Assembly (NCBI RefSeq): GCF_001306145.1
Contig: NZ_LGKO01000002.1
Coordinates: 1,116,001-1,180,000 of the forward strand
Length of the DNA: 64,000 nt
Source: Thermanaerothrix daxensis
GTDB taxonomy: Bacteria > Chloroflexota > Anaerolineae > Anaerolineales > Anaerolineaceae
Direction: 5' to 3'
The notes beneath the pieces were generated by a model that searched no databases, was not told where the DNA came from, and saw only the letters and a program-made list of their open reading frames with translations. Shown in pieces: positions 58,876 through 64,000 of the stretch (its first letter is position 1; each line of letters starts with the position of its first letter). A program made the position numbers and the translations under genes.

Positions 58876-60377
58876 AAGCCCATTTAATGTTTCGCGATCA
58901 GGATTTTGATCCTCTCGCGCCTTTGCCGATCCATAGCCCGGATTTAATTCATGATCTTGAGCTGGAGGTCTTGTTCAATGCAATGGCACGCGGGGATAAA
59001 TTTTTGTATGAAATCTCAAAGGCGGCCGTATTATCAAGCCTCAAGGACGTTGACTCGGTTCTATATCGGCAAGAGATCTTAAGGGATTGCTTGGAGCATT
59101 CCTCGGTGATCCGGGAGATCTACCAGATTCTCATTGAGGCAATTGAGCGCAAACGGCGCAGTTGGTTGGGAATCTTTACCCATTACCCAAGTGGTGTTCT
59201 CAGCGGAGCTGTAGATATTATTTCGATGTTCATACCCTCGCTTGAGCAACTCCGAAAGATTGCAGATAAGCACATGGGCATGTTTCACTCAGAAGGGCTG
59301 ACACGTTTTTTTGCCATGCTCCAAAGCGAGTTGAGTGATGAGTATCTAAGCATGGTCAAGTATCATCTTCAACAGTTGAAGTTCCCCAGGGGTGTGTTGA
59401 TCAGTGCTGAATTGGGCATGGGAAATGAGGGTATGAATTACACATTACGCCTTCCCAATACCAAAAACAAGAACTGGATCAAAGAAGCTCTCAGTAAAAA
59501 ATCTCCCACATTTTCCTTCACAATTAGTGAAAGAGATGAGGCAGGGGCACGCGTGCTAGGAGCCTTAAGAGATGTGGGAGTCAGTTCATGTGCCAATGCG
59601 TTGGCTCAGGCTGCAGAGCACATTGAGAGTTTTTTCAACATGCTCCGTACGGAGCTGGCTTTTTACCTTGGATGTATCAATCTCAAGGAACAACTTGAGC
59701 AAATAGGTAATCCAATCGCATTTCCCGTTCCTGCGGTCATGGCCGAACGAAAACATAATTTTAAAGGACTTTATGATGTCAGTTTGGCCTTGACGATGAA
59801 ACGAGAGGTTGTTGGTAACGATATCAACGCTGATTCCAAAGACCTGATAATGATTACTGGGGCCAATCAAGGAGGTAAATCAACATTTCTTAGAAGCATT
59901 GGGCTGGCCCAATTAATGATGCAAGCAGGTATGTTTGTTCCGGCTCAGGAATTTTGCGCCAACTTGTGTAGTGGTGTCTTCACTCACTACCGACGCAAGG
60001 AAGACGCTTTAATGAAGAGCGGTAAGCTAGATGAAGAACTTAGTCGGATGAGCGCTATTGTGGATCGGATCAAACCTAATGCCTTGATGCTGTTTAACGA
60101 GTCATTCGCTTCTACCAACGAGCGGGAGGGATCTGAGATTGCCCGCCAAATTACCAGCGCTCTACTGGATCGGCGCATCAAAGTCTTTTTTGTAACTCAC
60201 CTGTATGAGTTTGCACGGGTATTCTACGAAAAACAGATGGAAAATGCCCTCTTCTTACGAGCGGAAAGAAGTAGAACCTTCAGGTTGCTGTTAGGTGGGC
60301 CATTAGCGACCAGTTTTGGAGAAGACGTATTCAAAAGCGTGTTTGGTAAACAACGGGATCAGGTGTCTATCTCATAA
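58872..60377 (+). CDS. MutS-like ATPase, second of the pair
   Basis: A 501-residue paralogue of the previous protein. KDVDSVLYRQEILRDCLEHS parallels the first; Walker A is ITGANQGGKSTFLRS at residues 330-337, followed by QLMMQAGMFVPAQEF, FTHYRRKEDALMKSGKL and Walker B ALMLFNESFASTNEREGSEIA, again Asn for Asp. As in the first, no mismatch-binding domain. The ATG lies in the last codons of the first gene (ATGA overlap), so both are made together and may form a heterodimer. A terminator-like inverted repeat follows only weakly. Confidence 0.85.
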   Translation: MKAHLMFRDQDFDPLAPLPIHSPDLIHDLELEVLFNAMARGDKFLYEISKAAVLSSLKDVDSVLYRQEILRDCLEHSSVIREIYQILIEAIERKRRSWLGIFTHYPSGVLSGAVDIISMFIPSLEQLRKIADKHMGMFHSEGLTRFFAMLQSELSDEYLSMVKYHLQQLKFPRGVLISAELGMGNEGMNYTLRLPNTKNKNWIKEALSKKSPTFSFTISERDEAGARVLGALRDVGVSSCANALAQAAEHIESFFNMLRTELAFYLGCINLKEQLEQIGNPIAFPVPAVMAERKHNFKGLYDVSLALTMKREVVGNDINADSKDLIMITGANQGGKSTFLRSIGLAQLMMQAGMFVPAQEFCANLCSGVFTHYRRKEDALMKSGKLDEELSRMSAIVDRIKPNALMLFNESFASTNEREGSEIARQITSALLDRRIKVFFVTHLYEFARVFYEKQMENALFLRAERSRTFRLLLGGPLATSFGEDVFKSVFGKQRDQVSIS

Positions 60378-60418
60378 CGGCAAGGATTGGATCAGCATAA
60401 TTACCCTTGCGATGGTCT

Positions 60419-61585
60419 CTAAAACTGGCCTTGCATCGAGCCTGCATAGCCCGTCAGCTCAACGTAACCCACCCCACGGATGGGCATGCTAGCGCGGAAA
60501 CCTTCAACTTTTACTGCTCCTTCCCAGTAGGTAAAAGAGACGCGTAGTTCTTGATCTTCGATATAGGGTGAGACCCGAAGTGCGAGTTCCTGGCTGGGAA
60601 GGCGAATATACCATTGACTGGGATAGATGGCACCAGAGTGAGGGCTGGTCCAGTGGTGCAATACCTCAATTTGCACATCCTTCATCCCAAGGGGTTGAAC
60701 TTCACCATCAGGGGTGATCAGGCTACCCGAGGAGTAAGGTGTGGGGTTCCCCTGATTATCTCTCAAAATAAAAAACATCAGGTCGCTACCATCGTCCAGT
60801 TGAAGGGCGAACCAATCCCACCCCACCTGATCTTTCCCTAGGGCGCTGGTGCTGAACTCATGGTCCATCCACCCTACTCCCTGCACTGAGTAGGCTTGCT
60901 TGCCGCTTCGGATTTGGCCGGAGATCGTCAGGCGGGTCTGGCTGATGTAATAGGAGGCGTTCCCGGGTTCTTCTCCCTTGCGACTCAATCCCTGATCTCC
61001 CTGAAGGATGAACCCTTTCTGATCCTGTAGAATAAGGTCTAATCCAATCTCAGATGTTCTAGCCAGCAGTTGGTAGCGGTGCTCGTCCAGTTGCACTACC
61101 GACCAATCCTCCAGCCATACGCCGAAGCGAGGTTCACCCTGGGCGCCTGCTAGCCCCAAGGCTTCTCGACTAAAACGTTCTTGGAATCGAAAGCGCTTTT
61201 CACTTACGTCGGTCAAGGCCAGATGCCCCATATATACCTGGGTGGTTGCCCAGGCAGAAGATCGTTGGGGTTTGGACTGAGGGGGTAAAAGGGAGCGTCG
61301 GAAAAAGGTGAGTTGAAAACCAAAATGATGCCCTTCAGGTGTTTCGAGGTTACCGGTGTAGTACCACCATTCGGTTTGAAAGTTGGGATGAGGGCCTTGA
61401 TCTAGCGGGAAGTGAAAAATACGCGGTTGGATGGCTTTCTCGAAGCCAGCCTGAGGAAGGGGAAGATCGGCTTGGGGTGGGGGTGTAGGGGACAGAAATG
61501 AGCGAGGTTGGCATCCTGTTATGCTCAGTGCCAACGCTAAAAAGGAGAGCATCATAAAAGGGTAGTATCCGAATCTAGGAGTCAT
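60419..61585 (-). CDS. AttH/CrtC-like (carotenoid 1,2-hydratase fold) lipoprotein
   Basis: A 388-residue lipoprotein: the signal ends LSITGC, so Cys25 is the lipidated residue. The body has LDQGPHPNFQTEWWYYTGNLETPEGHHFGFQLTFFR, a typical start of the AttH/hydroxyneurosporene-synthase fold, and later GVGWMDHEFSTSALGKDQVGWDWFALQLDDGSDLMFF. Members next to FtsX/MacB-type ABC genes, as here, act with an ABC system rather than in carotenoid synthesis. The start overlaps the permease stop by 11 bases. Function unknown; probably lipid or ligand binding outside the membrane. Confidence 0.88.
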   Translation of the reverse strand: MTPRFGYYPFMMLSFLALALSITGCQPRSFLSPTPPPQADLPLPQAGFEKAIQPRIFHFPLDQGPHPNFQTEWWYYTGNLETPEGHHFGFQLTFFRRSLLPPQSKPQRSSAWATTQVYMGHLALTDVSEKRFRFQERFSREALGLAGAQGEPRFGVWLEDWSVVQLDEHRYQLLARTSEIGLDLILQDQKGFILQGDQGLSRKGEEPGNASYYISQTRLTISGQIRSGKQAYSVQGVGWMDHEFSTSALGKDQVGWDWFALQLDDGSDLMFFILRDNQGNPTPYSSGSLITPDGEVQPLGMKDVQIEVLHHWTSPHSGAIYPSQWYIRLPSQELALRVSPYIEDQELRVSFTYWEGAVKVEGFRASMPIRGVGYVELTGYAGSMQGQF

Positions 61586-64000
61586 AGCGAATAGTTTCTG
61601 CCACGGACAAATGACTGAGCCGGAAGGCCGGGAAGATACCCGCTAGAATGGCCGCCAGAAGGGAAATAACCATTCCAATCCATAAAGCACTGGGGTCAAG
61701 GGCAAAGCGGAGACTCCAACCAAAAGAGCGTACGTTGATAACTTGAATCAAAACCAGAGCAATGATGAGACCACTGGGGATCGCCAGCAGTCCCGCAGAG
61801 AAGCCCATAAGCCCTGTTTCCAGAATCATTAATCGCCATAGTTCATGCCGAGAAAACCCTAATGCCCTTAGCACCCCAAACTCGCGCTGGCGTTCCAACT
61901 GTAAAAGGAGTAGCGCGCTCAAAATACCAATGAAAGCGACTAATGTGGCCAAAACGCGCAAAGCCGAAGTAATGGCGAACGTCTGGTCGAAGACGCGGAG
62001 CACTTCCTGCCGCAATACACGATTAGGGCGGATCGTAAGGCGTTGCTGAGTAGGCAAGGAGCGTTGAAGGTCGTTGGCTACGCTTTGTGGATCATAACCG
62101 GGTTTGAGGCGTAGGCCAATAGCGGTAATGGCCGAATCATCCCAATATTTACGGTAAACTGGCAGCCACATCATGACAATTCCACTGTTGGAGGCGTAAT
62201 CGTGATAAATGGCTGCAATTGGAAACTCATGGAGGCCTTGAGGGGTTTGAAGTTGAAGAGCATCACCCACCTTGAGATTGGCGCGATTCGCCAGCGGTTC
62301 TGAGATAAAAACCCATCCCTCCTGAAAGCGAGAAAAAAGGGTGGCATAAGAGCCTAGCGTGGCCTTAAAGTAGCGCTCATGCCCAATATCGGGGTTGTCA
62401 GTGGCTGAAAGCTGGATCGGCCCCCATGCACTATCAATCATGAGGGAACGTAAAACATCAGCCCGAGCGACACCGGGCCAATTGCGGACAAAGGGGAGCA
62501 CCTGAGGGTCAATCGGGGTCAAAAGACGGTTGGCTGAGAATCCGGGTGCAGAAATGTAGATGTCGCCTTGTAAGGATTGTTCGAGCCAGGTAATCACTGT
62601 TTGACGAAAACTGAAAATCATGATACCCATGCCAATTGATACGGCTACTGCTACCATCAGGGACATAGAAGCCACACCAGTGCGACTCAGGGCGCGCAGA
62701 AGGTTACGAGGTGCCATTTTGCCCACATATCCGAGTATATGCCCCAATAACGTTTCACCTAATTGCACCATTTTTTGGAAAATGAAAGCGGAGATCGCGG
62801 CCATGCCCAAGATAACCAGAGATAGTCCTAAAAATCCCCCTGCCCAGGTATGGAGCACCCACATGATCAGCAACCCTGTGCCGAGTAGACCTACGCCTGC
62901 CAGCGTAATTGTGTTCAGTGAAAGCCGGGTTTTTCTTTCCAGAAATGCCCGACTTATGACATTCCGCGGCGCAGTTCGCGCTGCTTCCAGGGCAGGGGGG
63001 ATCGCCGTAAGCAGGGTGGCGCCTAACCCGACAAAAAAGGCTTTGCTTAGGCTGGCCGGATAAAGGGGTACATCGCGAACAGTGGTTGTAAAATAAAGGT
63101 CATTGATGGTTTGAGAGACAACTGCCACAGTGTACCTGGCCAGGCTTACGCCAATTATCAATCCCAGCAGAGCGCCCACCATTCCCATCAAAGCAGCCTC
63201 GCTAAGTACAATGGCAAAAATTTCTTTCTGAGTTACACCCAGACTCCGCAATAAACCAAAGAGAGGACGGCGCTGTACAACCGAGAAAGTCATGGTGTTG
63301 TAGATCAGGAAAAGCCCCACGATAAGCGCCAAAAGGCTGAGTGCGCTCAGGTTAAGCCGAAAAGCCGCCGTCATATTTTCGATAGCACCCTGACGGGCAG
63401 TTACGGGTGCGATCTGCATCCCTGCAGGGAGGATCTGGCGGAGAGCAGCAATCTGGGCGGTTGCCTGAGTAGTTTCCAGAATCAGGTCAATCCGCTCGAT
63501 TCTTCCGATCTTACCGGTGACCTCTTGCACGGTGGCTAAATCAGCAATCAATATGTTTTCTTGATAAGGTCTGGAAGAGGGAAAACTGCCCACTATCTTC
63601 ATTTCAACAGGACGGCCCTCGATTTCAAGGTGCAGAACATCTCCGATCCTAAAGTTTCTCGAGTCCATCAGGGCTTGTGGAACTAAAAGGGTGTTGGGCT
63701 GCGTGAGCAAGGCGGTGAATTCGTTGAGGGGAACGGAGGTCCCCCAGTAATTGCGAACTTGTGTGTCCACAAGAGGATCAATGCCCATAAGGTTGAAAAC
63801 CGTTCCCCCGGCTTCTTGCACACTTACCAGTGTTGTCAGAATCGGCGCTGCGGTGGGCAACAACCCCTGGCGGCGCAAGTCTACATAAATTTGTTCGTCG
63901 AGATCTTGTCCGGAGATATAGATCTGGTGAGTGGCACTTCCGACCACGGACTCAACGCTCAGTTCGTAGGCATGTAAGGCATTCTGGTTGGCCAGGTCAA
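61575..64000 (-). CDS. FtsX/MacB-type ABC transporter permease (5' end beyond window)
   Basis: The frame is open to the window edge, so about 808 C-terminal residues are seen and the N-terminus is missing; the GTG at 63947 is internal. The protein shows two FtsX domains with four-helix arrangement (MTFSVVQRRPLFGLLRSLGVTQKEIFAIVLSEAALMG and LLLQLERQREFGVLRALGFSRHELWRLMILETGLMG), each after an extracytoplasmic MacB_PCD-like region. The end IFPAFRLSHLSVAETIRYDS is typical. Such double-FtsX permeases work with an ABC ATPase, which would lie beyond the window, and the AttH-type lipoprotein gene downstream. Confidence 0.92.
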   Translation of the reverse strand, partial: DLANQNALHAYELSVESVVGSATHQIYISGQDLDEQIYVDLRRQGLLPTAAPILTTLVSVQEAGGTVFNLMGIDPLVDTQVRNYWGTSVPLNEFTALLTQPNTLLVPQALMDSRNFRIGDVLHLEIEGRPVEMKIVGSFPSSRPYQENILIADLATVQEVTGKIGRIERIDLILETTQATAQIAALRQILPAGMQIAPVTARQGAIENMTAAFRLNLSALSLLALIVGLFLIYNTMTFSVVQRRPLFGLLRSLGVTQKEIFAIVLSEAALMGMVGALLGLIIGVSLARYTVAVVSQTINDLYFTTTVRDVPLYPASLSKAFFVGLGATLLTAIPPALEAARTAPRNVISRAFLERKTRLSLNTITLAGVGLLGTGLLIMWVLHTWAGGFLGLSLVILGMAAISAFIFQKMVQLGETLLGHILGYVGKMAPRNLLRALSRTGVASMSLMVAVAVSIGMGIMIFSFRQTVITWLEQSLQGDIYISAPGFSANRLLTPIDPQVLPFVRNWPGVARADVLRSLMIDSAWGPIQLSATDNPDIGHERYFKATLGSYATLFSRFQEGWVFISEPLANRANLKVGDALQLQTPQGLHEFPIAAIYHDYASNSGIVMMWLPVYRKYWDDSAITAIGLRLKPGYDPQSVANDLQRSLPTQQRLTIRPNRVLRQEVLRVFDQTFAITSALRVLATLVAFIGILSALLLLQLERQREFGVLRALGFSRHELWRLMILETGLMGFSAGLLAIPSGLIIALVLIQVINVRSFGWSLRFALDPSALWIGMVISLLAAILAGIFPAFRLSHLSVAETIRYDS

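Noticed and set aside
60378-60418. Terminator after the MutS-like pair
   Set aside because: GCAAGG and CCTTGC can pair, but the loop is 19 bases and no T run follows; not convincing.
60419-61585. Carotenoid 1,2-hydratase (CrtC) function
   Set aside because: Fold similarity only; it is a lipoprotein next to an FtsX permease and no carotenoid genes are in the window, so the AttH-type role is preferred.
1-64000. CRISPR arrays, insertion sequences, prophage or integron elements
   Set aside because: No transposase, integrase, direct-repeat arrays or phage genes were seen on either strand; the only repeat is a 22-bp tandem duplication at 16114.

Overview
The window is a stretch of bacterial chromosome with moderate G+C, closely packed genes and many 3-14 base overlaps. 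It has no insertion sequence, prophage, integrase, CRISPR array or rRNA operon. Gene content suggests an anaerobic, probably thermophilic member of the Chloroflexota, most likely class Anaerolineae: a 2-oxoacid:ferredoxin oxidoreductase, large YfhO-like membrane proteins, a NEW3-domain/ABC operon, ftsZ outside any dcw cluster, a T-box leuS leader, and no outer-membrane assembly genes. This is inference from gene content; no 16S or marker phylogeny was possible.

Layout. 0-7.7 kb: 3' end of an oxidoreductase beta subunit, then a minus-strand peptidase/nitroreductase/sulfurtransferase operon, zwf, a zinc-ribbon and an SH3 protein sharing a palindromic -10 box, and a hydrolase/patatin operon. 7.8-17.5 kb (plus strand): MFS transporter, smpB, a polyprenol-kinase-like protein, hutH, an L,D-transpeptidase, a CcdA/TlpA/glutaredoxin-DUF2085 redox operon, and pgeF-yggS-yggT-yggU. 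17.5-20.7 kb: a membrane-anchored STAND/NACHT-like NTPase with HEAT repeats and a coiled-coil zinc-ribbon protein. 20.8-29.1 kb: three large polytopic membrane proteins overlapping head to tail, followed by MoxR and DUF58. 29.1-34.0 kb: CDGSH, Mog-type protein, lone receiver, Lon, Hsp20, Tpx and tRNA-Arg. 34.0-37.2 kb: NEW3 protein with an ABC exporter. 37.3-42.1 kb: ftsZ inside a six-gene operon of poorly characterised envelope-type proteins. 42.2-45.3 kb: two tRNA-Ala genes followed by a T-box-controlled leuS. 45.3-48.7 kb: creatininase family gene, an unidentified highly structured RNA, recX and rny. 48.7-54.1 kb: three surface-polysaccharide genes. 54.1-57.1 kb: PhoB/PhoR-type two-component pair and an SRPBCC protein. 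57.1-60.4 kb: tRNA-Val and a fluoride riboswitch with its terminator in front of two overlapping MutS-like ATPase genes. 60.4 kb to the end: an AttH/CrtC-type lipoprotein and an FtsX-type permease cut by the window edge.

The strongest leads are the fluoride riboswitch driving a paired MutS-like ATPase operon with no fluoride exporter beside it, and the roughly 330-nt RNA upstream of recX, which has nested long-range helices and a pseudoknot and matches no RNA family I know. Also worth attention: the non-dcw ftsZ operon, the leuS T-box reached by reading out of a tRNA-Ala pair, and a recurrent -10 box 6-7 bases before start codons, which suggests leaderless transcripts.
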